DNA from: Proteus vulgaris
GTDB taxonomy: Bacteria > Pseudomonadota > Gammaproteobacteria > Enterobacterales > Enterobacteriaceae
Reading direction: 5' to 3'
Assembly: GCA_901472505.1 (NCBI GenBank)
Contig: LR590468.1
Span: forward strand, 2,455,501-2,519,500
Length of the DNA: 64,000 bases
Shown here in pieces: positions 11,079-20,781 of the stretch. The first letter of the stretch is position 1; every line of letters begins with the position of its first letter. Position numbers and translations under genes: made by a program. The notes under the pieces were generated by a model, which saw nothing but the letters and a program-made list of their open reading frames with translations, was not told the DNA's origin and did no database searches.

Positions 11079-12047
11079 GTGGCACAGGATTATACTGTTG
11101 AACAATTAAACCATGGTCGTAGAGTCATTGACTTTATGCGTTGGGACAACGTCGCCTTTAGTATTTCGTTTCTGCTTTTGGTAGCATCAATTGCTATCAT
11201 TTCCGTGAAAGGATTTAACTGGGGACTGGATTTTACAGGTGGTACAGTAATTGAGATCAATCTCAGTCAACCAGCCGACCTTGATAAAATGCGTGATAGC
11301 CTAGATGCATCAGGCTTTAAAGATCCTCTGTTACAAAACTTTGGTAGCAGTCGCGATATTATGGTGCGTTTGCCTCCTGTTGAAGGACAGGCTGGTCAAG
11401 AATTAGGTAAAAAAGTTATTGATGTTATCAATGCTAAGGTTGATAACGACGCAGTGGTAAAACGTATTGAATTTGTTGGGCCAAGTGTGGGTAGCGAATT
11501 GGCTCAAACAGGTGCAATGGCGTTATTATCAGCACTTATCTGTATTCTTATCTATGTTGGATTCCGTTTTGAATGGCGTTTGGCGTTAGGTGCTGTTATT
11601 GCACTTGCGCATGACGTGATTATTACGCTGGGTGTGCTTTCACTGTTCCATATAGAGGTTGACTTAACCATTGTGGCGTCATTGATGTCTGTTATCGGTT
11701 ACTCACTAAACGATAGTATTGTTGTATCAGACCGTATTCGTGAGAATTTCCGTAAAATTCGTCGAGGAACATCATATGAAATTATGAACGTTTCTCTGAC
11801 ACAGACATTAAGCCGTACCATCATGACATCAGCAACAACATTATTGGTTGTCTTAATGCTGTATATCTTCGGTGGTTCAATGCTTCAAGGCTTCTCTTTA
11901 GTCATGTTAATCGGTGTTTCAATTGGTACTATTTCTTCTATTTATGTGGCTTCAGCATTAGCACTGAAAATGGGAATGAAACGTGAACACTTGATTATAC
12001 AAAAAGTGGAAAAAGAGGGTGCAGATCAGACAACACTCTTACCATAA
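11079..12047 (+). CDS. secF: Protein translocase subunit SecF
   Basis: Partner of SecD in the translocon. The 322-residue protein contains [15 protein letters not shown] and the conserved [19 protein letters not shown], with six expected membrane helices. The frame extends upstream into secD, but GTG 11079 with AAGGAG just before it gives the family N-terminus ([14 protein letters not shown]) and is preferred. It ends in [14 protein letters not shown], as in E. coli, and is followed by a strong terminator that closes the queA-secF block. Confidence 0.98.
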   Translation: MAQDYTVEQLNHGRRVIDFMRWDNVAFSISFLLLVASIAIISVKGFNWGLDFTGGTVIEINLSQPADLDKMRDSLDASGFKDPLLQNFGSSRDIMVRLPPVEGQAGQELGKKVIDVINAKVDNDAVVKRIEFVGPSVGSELAQTGAMALLSALICILIYVGFRFEWRLALGAVIALAHDVIITLGVLSLFHIEVDLTIVASLMSVIGYSLNDSIVVSDRIRENFRKIRRGTSYEIMNVSLTQTLSRTIMTSATTLLVVLMLYIFGGSMLQGFSLVMLIGVSIGTISSIYVASALALKMGMKREHLIIQKVEKEGADQTTLLP

Positions 12048-12075
12048 TAGAGCGTTTTTCTGATAAAACATCGCA

Positions 12076-12111
12076 AACACCCTGCCAGTGTATACTGACA
12101 GGGTGTTTTTT
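12076..12111 (+). terminator. Rho-independent terminator after secF
   Basis: AACACCCTG (12076-12084) pairs with CAGGGTGTT (12099-12107), followed by a T-run. It ends the tgt-yajC-secDF transcription unit. Confidence 0.88.
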
Positions 12112-12163
12112 GTTCACTGAACAGGTACACTGTTTATGAGTATTGTCAAAAGTAGGAATAACT

Positions 12164-12614
12164 ATGCATTGCCCATTTTGTGGAGCCGTAGATACCAAGG
12201 TAATTGATTCCAGACTTGTTGGTGATGGTTCACAAGTGCGCCGTCGTCGCCAATGTCTTGTTTGTCATGAACGTTTTACGACCTTTGAAGTAGCAGAACT
12301 TGTGATGCCTCGTGTTGTGAAAAGTGATGAAATACGTGAGCCTTTTGATGAAGAGAAACTCCGTCGAGGCATGCTTAAAGCATTAGAAAAACGTCCAGTC
12401 AGCTCGGATGATGTTGGAGGCTGCGATAAGCCATATCAAATCACAATTAAGAGCAACCGGTGAAAGGGAAATACCTTCAAAAGAAATTGGCAATTTTGTT
12501 ATGGAACAACTTAAGAAACTAGATAAAGTTGCATATATCCGTTTTGCTTCTGTGTATCGTAGTTTTGAAGATATTCGAGATTTCGGTGAAGAAATCGCAA
12601 AATTACAAGATTGA
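12164..12614 (+). pseudogene. nrdR: Transcriptional repressor NrdR, frameshifted as read (probably a sequence error)
   Basis: NrdR is a zinc-ribbon/ATP-cone repressor of ribonucleotide reductase genes. The first frame (12164 to about 12415) gives MHCPFC...[16 protein letters not shown] and [13 protein letters not shown]. The continuation [18 protein letters not shown] and [20 protein letters not shown] is in the +1 frame. Reading the GG at 12416-12417 as a single G restores a 149-residue protein matching E. coli NrdR (149 aa). The zinc cysteines ([12 protein letters not shown]) and ATP cone are otherwise intact. It is placed upstream of ribD, as in E. coli. Whether the gene is truly broken cannot be decided from this sequence alone. 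Confidence 0.9.
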
Positions 12615-12676
12615 TACTGCGCTTTATTGAATGATTTGAAAAATAACGATAAATAATAAAATTACATGTAATTATT

Positions 12677-13831
12677 ATGACAAACAACAACAGCAACAAT
12701 CTAAGTGAAAATGAAAGTCTGCATGATGAACACTATATGCGCCGAGCCATTGAGCTTGCAGCATTAGGTCGCTTTACAACATCACCTAATCCGAATGTAG
12801 GTTGTGTAATTGTAAAAGAAGGCGAAATTATCGGTGAAGGTTATCATCATCATGCTGGCGGTCCACATGCAGAAGTGAATGCGTTGAAAATGGCCGGTGA
12901 TAAGGCAAAAGGGGCAACAGCCTATGTTACACTTGAGCCTTGTAGTCATTTCGGTAAAACACCACCTTGCGCTGATGCTTTGATTAATGCGGGTATAAAG
13001 CGCGTTGTTGCTGCGATGCAAGATCCTAATCCTCAAGTTGCAGGACGAGGATTACACAAATTATTATCAGCCGGAATTGATGTTTCACACGGTGTTTTAA
13101 TGCAAGAAGCTGAAAAACTTAACATCGGTTTTTTTAAACGAATGAGAACGGGCTTCCCTTATATCCAGCTAAAATTAGGTACATCTTTAGATGGTAAAAC
13201 GGCATTAGCATCAGGTGAAAGTCAATGGATAACCTCTAAAGCATCTCGTCGAGATGTACAAAATTTCCGGGCTCAAGCTAGCGCTATTCTAACGACAAGT
13301 GCAACCGTAGTTGCTGATAATCCTTCTATGAATGTACGTTGGGATGAGCTTTCAGATGAAATCAAAGCGATTTATCCAGAAGAAACGCTACGCCAACCTA
13401 TTCGTATTGTCGCCGATAGTCAAAATAGAGTGACTGAAAACCATAAAATCACTCAAATTGAAGGCGAATGTTGGTTAGCACGCACGCGATCTCATCCAAA
13501 TGATTGGCAAGGCAATGTTTCAGAAATTCTATTACCAACGAATGGTAAAAATAGTGGCGTAGATTTAGTATTACTAATGATGCAATTAGGGCGCCGCAAT
13601 ATTAACACCGTATGGGTTGAAAGTGGGGCGCATTTTGCAGGAGCCTTATTGGAAGCTGGGCTTGTTGATGAACTTATTATTTATATCGCACCTAAAATTT
13701 TAGGGAGTGATGCGCGAGATTTATTTGTACTTTCTCCTCTTTCCTCATTATCTGAAGCGCCTGAATTTAAAGTAGATTCTCTTCAACAAATTGGCTCTGA
13801 TATCAGAGTTTGTTTAAAACCTCGTTATTAA
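12677..13831 (+). CDS. ribD: Bifunctional riboflavin biosynthesis deaminase/reductase
   Basis: Catalyses the deamination and side-chain reduction steps of riboflavin synthesis. The 384-residue protein has an N-terminal zinc deaminase domain with HAE (His64-Glu66) and PCSHFGKTPPC (Cys89, Cys98), and a C-terminal NADPH reductase domain (LKLGTSLDGKTALASGESQW, then VWVESGAHFAGALL). The N-terminus is about 15 residues longer than in E. coli and Asn-rich; the ribosome-binding site before ATG 12677 is poor, so an internal start such as the Met at residue 21 is possible. ribH follows after 212 bases. Confidence 0.95.
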   Translation: MTNNNSNNLSENESLHDEHYMRRAIELAALGRFTTSPNPNVGCVIVKEGEIIGEGYHHHAGGPHAEVNALKMAGDKAKGATAYVTLEPCSHFGKTPPCADALINAGIKRVVAAMQDPNPQVAGRGLHKLLSAGIDVSHGVLMQEAEKLNIGFFKRMRTGFPYIQLKLGTSLDGKTALASGESQWITSKASRRDVQNFRAQASAILTTSATVVADNPSMNVRWDELSDEIKAIYPEETLRQPIRIVADSQNRVTENHKITQIEGECWLARTRSHPNDWQGNVSEILLPTNGKNSGVDLVLLMMQLGRRNINTVWVESGAHFAGALLEAGLVDELIIYIAPKILGSDARDLFVLSPLSSLSEAPEFKVDSLQQIGSDIRVCLKPRY

Positions 13832-14043
13832 TAGACGCAAATAAGTGTGTCTACGGCGCTATTTGTAGTAAAATGGCGCCGTGTGTGTTATTTCCTGTCG
13901 TTACGACATCGTTATCAGCCAACTAAATACCTTGATTTATCAAGGATTTTTGGCACCCTTGCTGTGTAATAATAAAACAGAGCGCAGTAAGGGAAAGAAT
14001 ATGATAAAATCCGCGCCCCGCGGATAGGAGAAAAAGGTAACCT

Positions 14044-14514
14044 ATGAACGTAATCAAAGGTGTTGTCGCGGCGCCAAATGCACGCGTAGCAATTGCAATT
14101 GCCCGTTTTAATAACTTCATCAATGACAGCCTACTTGAAGGCGCGGTTGATGCATTAGAACGTATTGGACAAGTTTCCTCTGAAAATATTACCGTCGTTT
14201 GGGTTCCAGGTGCTTACGAGCTACCGTTAACAGTTAAAGCTTTAGCTGAAAGCGACAAATACGATGCAGTTATCGCGTTAGGTACTGTTATCCGTGGTGG
14301 AACCGCACATTTTGAATACGTTGCTGGCGAATGTAGCTCTGGTTTATCTCAAGTTGCAATGCAAAGTGAGATCCCTGTGACTTTTGGTGTTTTAACCACT
14401 GAAAATATTGAGCAGGCTATTGAACGCGCTGGAACCAAAGCGGGCAACAAAGGTGCTGAAGCTGCAATGACAGCACTTGAAATGATCAATGTACTTAAAG
14501 CCATAAAAGGCTAA
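14044..14514 (+). CDS. ribH: 6,7-dimethyl-8-ribityllumazine synthase
   Basis: Penultimate step of riboflavin synthesis (called ribE in E. coli). The protein has 156 residues, as in E. coli, with [19 protein letters not shown] and [14 protein letters not shown] including the catalytic His89. The ribosome-binding site GGAGAAAAAGG precedes ATG 14044. It is followed after 28 bases by nusB, the standard ribH-nusB pair. No FMN riboswitch fold was recognised upstream. Confidence 0.97.
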   Translation: MNVIKGVVAAPNARVAIAIARFNNFINDSLLEGAVDALERIGQVSSENITVVWVPGAYELPLTVKALAESDKYDAVIALGTVIRGGTAHFEYVAGECSSGLSQVAMQSEIPVTFGVLTTENIEQAIERAGTKAGNKGAEAAMTALEMINVLKAIKG

Positions 14515-14542
14515 TCATCTGTTTTAACTAAAGGGGAATTTT

Positions 14543-14959
14543 GTGAAACCTGCTGCTCGTCGTCGTGCTCGTGAGTGTGCTGTTCAGGCTATCTACTCAT
14601 GGCAATTATCCGGAAATGACATCGCGGATGTGGAATTGGAGTTTTTATCCGAGCAGGATACCCAAGGTGTAGATATTGCTTATTTTCGTGAGCTTTTAGT
14701 GGGTGTTGCCATTAATGCAACACGTTTAGATAAGGCAATGGCGCCTTATTTATCCCGCCAACTTGAAGAACTTGGTCAAGTTGAAAAAGCAATTTTACGT
14801 TTAGCAATGTTTGAACTAAGCTTCCGCGAAGATGTTCCTTACAAAGTTGCGATTAACGAAGCGATTGAACTGGCTAAGGTATTTGGTGCTGACGATAGCC
14901 ATAAGTTTGTTAATGGCGTGCTTGATAAAGCAGCACCAACAGTACGACGTAAAAAATAA
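14543..14959 (+). CDS. nusB: Transcription antitermination factor NusB
   Basis: Part of the NusB-NusE-boxA antitermination complex on rRNA operons. The protein is 138 residues (E. coli 139), with an arginine-rich N-terminus ([18 protein letters not shown]) for RNA binding and the conserved C-terminus [18 protein letters not shown] and [12 protein letters not shown]. The start is GTG 14543 with AAGGGGAA upstream. A terminator follows the gene, partly separating it from thiL. Confidence 0.98.
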   Translation: MKPAARRRARECAVQAIYSWQLSGNDIADVELEFLSEQDTQGVDIAYFRELLVGVAINATRLDKAMAPYLSRQLEELGQVEKAILRLAMFELSFREDVPYKVAINEAIELAKVFGADDSHKFVNGVLDKAAPTVRRKK

Positions 14960-14991
14960 CGTTTTTTCACGTTTCCTCTATGGTAAATAAT

Positions 14992-15020
14992 TCAAGGCCG
15001 GTATTTCCGGCCTTTTGTTT
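14992..15020 (+). terminator. Rho-independent terminator between nusB and thiL
   Basis: CAAGGCCGG (14993-15001) pairs with CCGGCCTTTTG around a TATTT loop, ending in TTTTGTTT. It implies that thiL expression partly depends on readthrough or on its own promoter. Confidence 0.8.
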
Positions 15021-15063
15021 AATAAAACGAGTTTAGTAGGCACAGCTAAATAGGAAATTGATA

Positions 15064-16047
15064 ATGCCTTGTGGTGAATTCTCCCTTATCAAACAATATT
15101 TCACGTCACAGCCTGTAAAACGAAAAGACGTAAGTACAGGTATTGGTGATGATTGCGCAATATTGACAGTACCTGAAAAGCAGCAAGTGGCGATTAGCAC
15201 CGACACTTTAGTCAGTGGCATTCACTTCCTTCCTTCTATCTCACCTGAAGATTTAGCGTATAAAGCATTGGCTGTAAATATTAGTGATTTAGCCGCTGTG
15301 GGGGCTGATCCTTCTTGGGCATCTCTGGCATTAACATTACCTGATACAAACAGTGAATGGCTTGAGGCTTTTAGTCGTTCTTTCTTTGCATTAGCAGATT
15401 ATTATGCAATCCAGTTAATTGGCGGTGATACGACTCGTGGACCTTTAAGTTTAACAATCACAATACAAGGACTAGTTCCTCAAGGAACGGCATTATTGCG
15501 TTCTGGTGCAAAAATAGGTGATTGGATCTACGTTACGGGCTTTTTAGGGGATAGTGCCGCAGGGCTTGCCGTATTACAAAATAGATTACAGCCAACAGAA
15601 AAAGAACATAGTGATTATTTTGTTGCAAGGCATTTACGCCCTCAGCCTCGTTTATTGCAAGGCCAAGCATTGCGTCATTTAGCGACATCTGCAATTGATA
15701 TTTCTGATGGGTTGATTTCGGATTTGAATCATATTCTCACAGCTAGTGGCTGTGGTGCGCGTTTAAATTTAGACTCATTACCTTATTCACCTGCGATGAA
15801 AGCCGAAGTCAGTGAAGAACAAGCGGAGATTTGGGCATTAAGTGGTGGTGAGGATTATGAATTATGTTTTACAGTACCAGAGATCAATCGAGGTGCGTTA
15901 GAGATCGCATTGGCGCATACAGGGGCTGACTTTCATTGTATAGGGCAAATTATGCCGATTGCTGAAGGGATCCGTTACTTACGTGATGGTAAAGATGTAC
16001 ACCCTAATCTTAAAGGGTTTGATCACTTTAGTGATGCTAATGAGTAA
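15064..16047 (+). CDS. thiL: Thiamine-monophosphate kinase
   Basis: Phosphorylates thiamine monophosphate to the active diphosphate. The protein is 327 residues, collinear with E. coli Thi[68 protein letters not shown] and [16 protein letters not shown] 15064 is chosen over an in-frame TTG at 15058 because AGGA (15052-15055) is correctly spaced for the ATG and the family starts MxCGEFSLI. In E. coli pgpA overlaps thiL; here a terminator follows and no pgpA is present. Confidence 0.97.
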   Translation: MPCGEFSLIKQYFTSQPVKRKDVSTGIGDDCAILTVPEKQQVAISTDTLVSGIHFLPSISPEDLAYKALAVNISDLAAVGADPSWASLALTLPDTNSEWLEAFSRSFFALADYYAIQLIGGDTTRGPLSLTITIQGLVPQGTALLRSGAKIGDWIYVTGFLGDSAAGLAVLQNRLQPTEKEHSDYFVARHLRPQPRLLQGQALRHLATSAIDISDGLISDLNHILTASGCGARLNLDSLPYSPAMKAEVSEEQAEIWALSGGEDYELCFTVPEINRGALEIALAHTGADFHCIGQIMPIAEGIRYLRDGKDVHPNLKGFDHFSDANE

Positions 16048-16060
16048 CCTTACTTTAATC

Positions 16061-16084
16061 AAAAGGCGCTTTATTCGCGCCTTT
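16061..16084 (+). terminator. Hairpin terminator after thiL
   Basis: AAAGGCGC pairs with GCGCCTTT around TTTATTC; only a short T stretch follows. It lies 14 bases beyond the thiL stop, opposite the convergent yjdM gene. Confidence 0.65.
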
Positions 16085-16141
16085 AAGAATATTGGTAATA
16101 TCTAACTTTATGTTTAAATAGATTATTAATAATCTTCTATC

Positions 16142-16477
16142 TTAGCTTTTCTTCACAAATTCAGATTTTAATTTCATTGAGCCAAAGCCATCAATTTTAC
16201 AATCAATGTTATGGTCGCCTTCGACTAAACGGATACCTTTTACTTTAGTACCAATTTTTAGCATGGTTGAACTGCCCTTGACTTTCAGATCTTTGATCAC
16301 GGTGACGGAGTCGCCATCTGCCAATAAGTTACCGTTGGCATCTTTAACTACTAACTCATCATTATCAACCACAGATTCAGCATCGTTCCACTCATGAGCA
16401 CACTCAGGGCAAACATACATTGCACCATCTTCATAGGTGTATTCTGAATTGCACTTAGGACAAGAAGGTAATGACAT
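16142..16477 (-). CDS. yjdM: YjdM/PhnA-type zinc-ribbon protein
   Basis: A 111-residue protein nearly identical in layout to E. coli YjdM (old name PhnA): an N-terminal zinc ribbon [21 protein letters not shown], then [40 protein letters not shown] and [10 protein letters not shown]. The old link to phosphonate use is by location in E. coli only; its biochemical role is not established. ATG 16477 is preferred (GAGAG upstream, family start MSLPSCPKC) over an ATG 8 codons earlier. It is a lone minus-strand gene inserted between thiL and the rbs operon. Confidence 0.95.
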   Translation of the reverse strand: MSLPSCPKCNSEYTYEDGAMYVCPECAHEWNDAESVVDNDELVVKDANGNLLADGDSVTVIKDLKVKGSSTMLKIGTKVKGIRLVEGDHNIDCKIDGFGSMKLKSEFVKKS

Positions 16478-16810
16478 AATAATACTCTCAAATTTTATCA
16501 AAATGGGAAGTGATTAATCGTCACAATGAGGATAACACTTGCCCCATAAATTAAAGGACACATTATCGTTTAAGAGTGAAAATTCTAAGCAATTCCCTTA
16601 ATGGTATTGCCTCTGATAATGCGAAAGGGCGATAGTATAATAGATTTGATGTAAATTTGCATCTTTCACAGGTTGTGACATAAAGAATTAGGAAAAGTTG
16701 GTTAGATATAGCGAGTTAAATAGAAAATAATGATAAATAAAAGTAGTTTTAAATATTATCTAACTTAATGATATTAAGGTTATAAATTTATAAATATAAC
16801 TAAAAATAAA
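16478..16810. other. Intergenic region between rbsR and yjdM
   Basis: About 330 AT-rich bases holding the yjdM promoter and the downstream end of the rbs unit. I see no gene or recognisable regulatory motif in it. Confidence 0.4.
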
Positions 16811-16834
16811 TGCTCTCATCTTAAAAGAGAGCAT
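16811..16834 (-). terminator. Rho-independent terminator of the rbs operon
   Basis: TGCTCTC (16811-16817) and GAGAGCA (16827-16833) form a 7-bp stem; on the minus strand it is followed by TTTATTTTTA. It lies just beyond the rbsR stop. Confidence 0.7.
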
Positions 16835-16848
16835 CATCAATAATAGTA

Positions 16849-17872
16849 TTAATCTTCTTGTCGTGATTTTACAAAATTACTCACTGAGCCACGCTCTATC
16901 AGTTTAGGTGTAAGCACCAAAACATTGTCATCAGCATCGATATTTTCCATACGATGCAATAATTGGCTGACAGCGAGTTTACCCAATTCGTCTTTGGGTT
17001 GGTGAATGGTTGAAAGAGGGGGGATCATATAAGAGGCTAGATCGATATCGTCATAACCTATGATGGAAATATCATACGGTACGCGCAAGCCTTTTTGATA
17101 AATAGCTTGGTAAGCACCAACAGCCATTGCATCATTACAGGTAAAAACTGCTTGTGGTCGTACAGGAAGTGAGAGCAGTTTTTGCATTGAACTAAATCCA
17201 CCTGCGAACTCAAAATCGCTTGTTAATACAAACTCTTCTCGAATGGTTAATCCTGCTTTTTGCATGGCATTGTAATAGCCTTGCAAACGATGTTTTGCCG
17301 GGAGTTTATCTTGAGGGCCTGCAATACAGGCAATTTCGGTAAAGCCTTTTTCAACCAGATAATTGGTGGCAATTTCTCCCCCGAGTAAGGAGTTGTCTTG
17401 AATAATATCTCCGCCGTATTCAAACGGAGACCAATCCATCATCACCATAGGTAAACGAGGATAACGATTTAGTACTTCATGAGAGGGTGCTCGGGCTTCT
17501 GTTGACATCAATAATAAACCGTCAACACGTTTTTTGCAGTAACGTTTCAAGGCTACTATCCATGCGCTCATAATCCCCTTCCGTGTTGCATAAAATTAAG
17601 CTATAGCCTTTTTCGTAGCAACTACGTTCAACACCGCGTACAACCTCGGCATAAAAGGGATTACTACTGGCTGTTACTAACATACCAATAGTATGAGTAC
17701 AGTTCATTTTTAAACTACGTGCTAACGCTGAAGGGGCGTAATTCAAGGTTTCAATAGCTTCATTCACCTTTTTACGGATGCCTTCGCTAACATAACGATT
17801 GTTATTGATAACGTGAGAAACCGTTGATGTCGAAACGCCCGCCAAACGGGCGACATCTTTCATTGTTGCCAA
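16849..17872 (-). pseudogene. rbsR: Ribose operon repressor RbsR (LacI family), frameshifted as read (probably a sequence error)
   Basis: LacI-family repressor of ribose genes. The N-terminal helix-turn-helix [20 protein letters not shown] and [20 protein letters not shown] are in one frame and the rest of the ligand-binding domain ([55 protein letters not shown]) in another. The switch falls in a 6-base homopolymer (17530-17535, A on the minus strand); with five bases the frame joins as ETLLQKRVDGLL, giving 340 residues (E. coli 330). It is the last gene of rbsDACBKR, 4 bases after rbsK. If truly broken, the operon would be constitutive; the intact operators argue against this. Confidence 0.9.
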
Positions 17873-17876
17873 AGTT

Positions 17877-18803
17877 TTATGCTCGCTCTGCTAAAAATGA
17901 TTCAATTTCATGACGCCAAGGAACGGAAGATTGTGCACCATGACGTGTAACTGCAATGGCAGCCGCTGCATGGGCAAAACGAATAGCCTCAACAGAAGGT
18001 TTGCCTTCTAATATTGCTGTGACAAATGCACCATTAAATGTATCACCTGCGGCAATGGTATCAACAGCTTCGACACGAAATCCTGGAATTATCATGCCTT
18101 TCTCTTGCTCACTAAACCATACACCACGACGACCTAAAGTGATAAGCACTTGTTTGATACCTTTGCGATGTAAAATATTGGCCGCTTTTGCGGCACCGGC
18201 TTCATCATGTACAGAAACACCTGTTAATATTTCAGCTTCTGTTTCATTTGGAGTGATAACATCAATAAAACTCAGAAATTCGTCGGATAATGGTTGTGCG
18301 GGAGCTGGATTTAAAATGACTTTAGTTTGATGTGATTTTGCCCGTTTTGCAGCCTCAAAAACAGTCTCTAATGGTGACTCCAATTGCATTAACAAAGCAT
18401 CAGCGTGTTCAATAACGTGATGATATTGCTGAAAATGTACTGGCGTTAGTGCGCCATTGGCACCAGCGACTATGCTAATTACGTTTTCACCTTGATCATT
18501 TACAAGGATCATGGCTACGCCTGTCGGTGTTTGCGGAATAATACTAATTGCATCGATATGAATATTGTCTGTTTTAAGTTGTGAGATTATCTCACTACCA
18601 ATCGCATCATCACCGACACAGGCAATAAAGGTAATATCGGCACCACTACGACCACAAGCAACGGCTTGATTCGCACCTTTGCCACCAAAGGCTATTTTGT
18701 ATTGATGACCAATAATGGTTTCACCTGGTTTGGGGAATTGTGAAATGTTCATAATGTGGTCAACATTGATGCTGCCTAGCACAGCAAGGCGAGGTGTTGT
18801 CAT
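17877..18803 (-). CDS. rbsK: Ribokinase
   Basis: PfkB-family kinase converting ribose to ribose-5-phosphate. The protein is 308 residues with the N-terminal signature [15 protein letters not shown], the ATP-side NPAPA and N-E-T-E-AE segments, and the catalytic [10 protein letters not shown] (Asp as general base). It follows rbsB after a 78-base gap containing a strong hairpin and is nearly joined to rbsR. It provides the metabolic step for ribose imported by RbsABC. Confidence 0.97.
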   Translation of the reverse strand: MTTPRLAVLGSINVDHIMNISQFPKPGETIIGHQYKIAFGGKGANQAVACGRSGADITFIACVGDDAIGSEIISQLKTDNIHIDAISIIPQTPTGVAMILVNDQGENVISIVAGANGALTPVHFQQYHHVIEHADALLMQLESPLETVFEAAKRAKSHQTKVILNPAPAQPLSDEFLSFIDVITPNETEAEILTGVSVHDEAGAAKAANILHRKGIKQVLITLGRRGVWFSEQEKGMIIPGFRVEAVDTIAAGDTFNGAFVTAILEGKPSVEAIRFAHAAAAIAVTRHGAQSSVPWRHEIESFLAERA

Positions 18804-18844
18804 AGCCTTTAATCCTTGTAAAACGTGTTGTGATCATTAAAGCC

Positions 18845-18870
18845 ACCACGGAGCATTATCACTCCGTGGT
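18845..18870 (-). other. Intercistronic hairpin between rbsB and rbsK
   Basis: ACCACGGAG and CTCCGTGGT form a perfect 9-bp stem with an 8-base loop in the rbsB-rbsK gap, 12 bases past the rbsB stop. No strong T-run follows on the minus strand. Such hairpins commonly protect the 3' end of the abundant binding-protein mRNA and lower downstream expression (known for other transport operons; inferred here). Confidence 0.6.
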
Positions 18871-18881
18871 ATTTATTGTTG

Positions 18882-19772
18882 TTATTTTTTAATAACTAAC
18901 TCAAGTTCGACAGGGATTGTTGGATCCACTTTTTCGCCTTTGAGAATTTTATCAGCTGTTTGGATGCCGATAATACCAATTTGATCTGGGCGCTGAGCAA
19001 TGGTTGCACCTAACATGCCACGGTTTACTGCTTTGATACCATCATCTGTGCCATCAAAACCTACAACTAATACATCAGTACGACCTGCGGTTTGTAACGC
19101 ACGTAATGCGCCTAATGCCATTTCATCATTTTGTGCAAAAACAGCTTGAACAGCAGGATAAGCTGTTAATAGGTTTTGCATCACGTTAAGGCCTTTTGTA
19201 CGGTCAAAATCAGCGGGTTGGCTTGCAAGTACATTCAATTTATGAGCATCAACAGCTTGTTTAAAGCCTTCACCACGTTCACGAGATGCAGAGGTTCCTG
19301 TGATCCCTTCTAATTGGATCACTTTGGCATCATTAGCCACTTTCTCTGCAATGTAATCACCCGCCATTTTTCCTCCAAGACGGTTATCAGAAGCGACGTG
19401 GCTGACGACTTCACCTTTGTTTGCAACACGGTCTAAGGTGATCACTGGGATCTTAGCTTTATTCGCTAAAATAACCGCATTCCCCACCGCATCTGAGTCT
19501 GTCGGGTTGATTAACATTAATCGTGTGCCTTTTACGGTTAAATCTTGCACATTAGCAAGCTCTTTAGCTGGGTTATCCATGGAATCGAGCACAACTAAGT
19601 CATAACCTAAACGATTGGCTTCTTTCTGTGCACTGTCTTTCATGGTGACAAAGAAAGGATTATTAAGCGTAGAGATAACAAGCGCGATAGATTCTTTGGC
19701 CAATGCATTGGCGCTAATTGTGGCGCTTAATGCAACAACAGAAAGTAGTGTCGCCATTTTTTTGAGTTTCAT
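18882..19772 (-). CDS. rbsB: Periplasmic D-ribose-binding protein
   Basis: Substrate-binding component of the ribose ABC transporter, also a chemotaxis ligand carrier in E. coli. The protein is 296 residues with a cleavable signal peptide ([20 protein letters not shown] then ANALAKE). The mature part begins [19 protein letters not shown] and contains [38 protein letters not shown] and [11 protein letters not shown], which carry ribose-contact residues in E. coli RbsB. It is 42 bases downstream of rbsC. Confidence 0.97.
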   Translation of the reverse strand: MKLKKMATLLSVVALSATISANALAKESIALVISTLNNPFFVTMKDSAQKEANRLGYDLVVLDSMDNPAKELANVQDLTVKGTRLMLINPTDSDAVGNAVILANKAKIPVITLDRVANKGEVVSHVASDNRLGGKMAGDYIAEKVANDAKVIQLEGITGTSASRERGEGFKQAVDAHKLNVLASQPADFDRTKGLNVMQNLLTAYPAVQAVFAQNDEMALGALRALQTAGRTDVLVVGFDGTDDGIKAVNRGMLGATIAQRPDQIGIIGIQTADKILKGEKVDPTIPVELELVIKK

Positions 19773-19814
19773 AATATAAGTTCCTGTCGGGGTTCGGATT
19801 AAGAGAATAGAGAG

Positions 19815-20780
19815 TTATTTTTTGTTATCTACCAAAACAGCAAGTAAGATGACCACCGCTTTTACTATCATTTGATAATTTGATGATATTCCTAATAAAT
19901 TCAGTGCATTATTTAAGAAACCTAAAATAAGTGCACCAATTAGCGTGCCGATAATACGACCTTTACCACCAGCAAGACTGGTGCCCCCCAGAACAACGGC
20001 AGCAATGGCATCCAATTCATAACCATTACCAGCCATCGGTTGTGCTGATGAAAGGCGAGCAACTTCAATCACGCTAGCAAGAGCGGCTAATAAACCACAA
20101 AGTGCATAAACAATGATTTTGATTTTATCGACACTAATACCGGATAAACGTGTTGCTGATTCATTTCCCCCAAGCGCATAAATATAACGACCTAAACGGG
20201 TATGATGTAATAAATACCACGCGCTCAAAAAGACAATCATCATGAGCCAGATTGGGGTTGGAATACCAAACGGACGACCAATACCAAACCAGCTAAAGAG
20301 ATCAGCATTATCGCTAAAGCCAGTATTAATAGGGCTACCGTCGGTATAAACACGGGTAACACCGCGCAGTAATAGCATCATGACTAAGGTGGCGATAAAA
20401 GCTTGAACTTTACCTTTTGCCACGATAATCCCGGTGACACCACCAATGGCAGCGCCGAGTGCTAATGCACCGACAACAGCAACAAGGGCATTGACATCAG
20501 CGCCAACCATAGAGGCCGCGACAGCTCCCGTTAACGCAAGTAATGATCCTACCGATAAGTCGATACCAGAGGTTAAAATAACAAGAGTCATGCCAACCGC
20601 CATAATGGCGTTAACCGATGTTTGTTGGAGAATGTTGAAGATATTATTTAAGGTAAAAAAGTTAGGACTGAGTGTGGAAACGACAACAATCAGAAGTAAC
20701 AGTGCAATCAGAGATTTCTGTTCTAATAACCATGCTTTTGAGAACCAACGTTTTGACGCTGGAATTGAATTCGTGCTCAT
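19815..20780 (-). CDS. rbsC: Ribose ABC transporter permease
   Basis: Inner-membrane permease of the ribose importer, 321 residues and strongly hydrophobic with 8-10 membrane helices, including GIDLSVGSLLALTGAVAASM, the ABC-2 sugar permease signature. It starts 1 base after the rbsA stop, with TAGGAG inside the rbsA 3' end, implying translational coupling. It matches E. coli RbsC (321 aa) along its length. Confidence 0.97.
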   Translation of the reverse strand: MSTNSIPASKRWFSKAWLLEQKSLIALLLLIVVVSTLSPNFFTLNNIFNILQQTSVNAIMAVGMTLVILTSGIDLSVGSLLALTGAVAASMVGADVNALVAVVGALALGAAIGGVTGIIVAKGKVQAFIATLVMMLLLRGVTRVYTDGSPINTGFSDNADLFSWFGIGRPFGIPTPIWLMMIVFLSAWYLLHHTRLGRYIYALGGNESATRLSGISVDKIKIIVYALCGLLAALASVIEVARLSSAQPMAGNGYELDAIAAVVLGGTSLAGGKGRIIGTLIGALILGFLNNALNLLGISSNYQMIVKAVVILLAVLVDNKK

Positions 20781-20781
20781 A

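Noticed and set aside
13832..14043. Possible FMN riboswitch ahead of ribH
   Set aside because: None of the conserved RFN-element sequences was seen; in enterics the riboswitch is ahead of ribB, which is not in this window.
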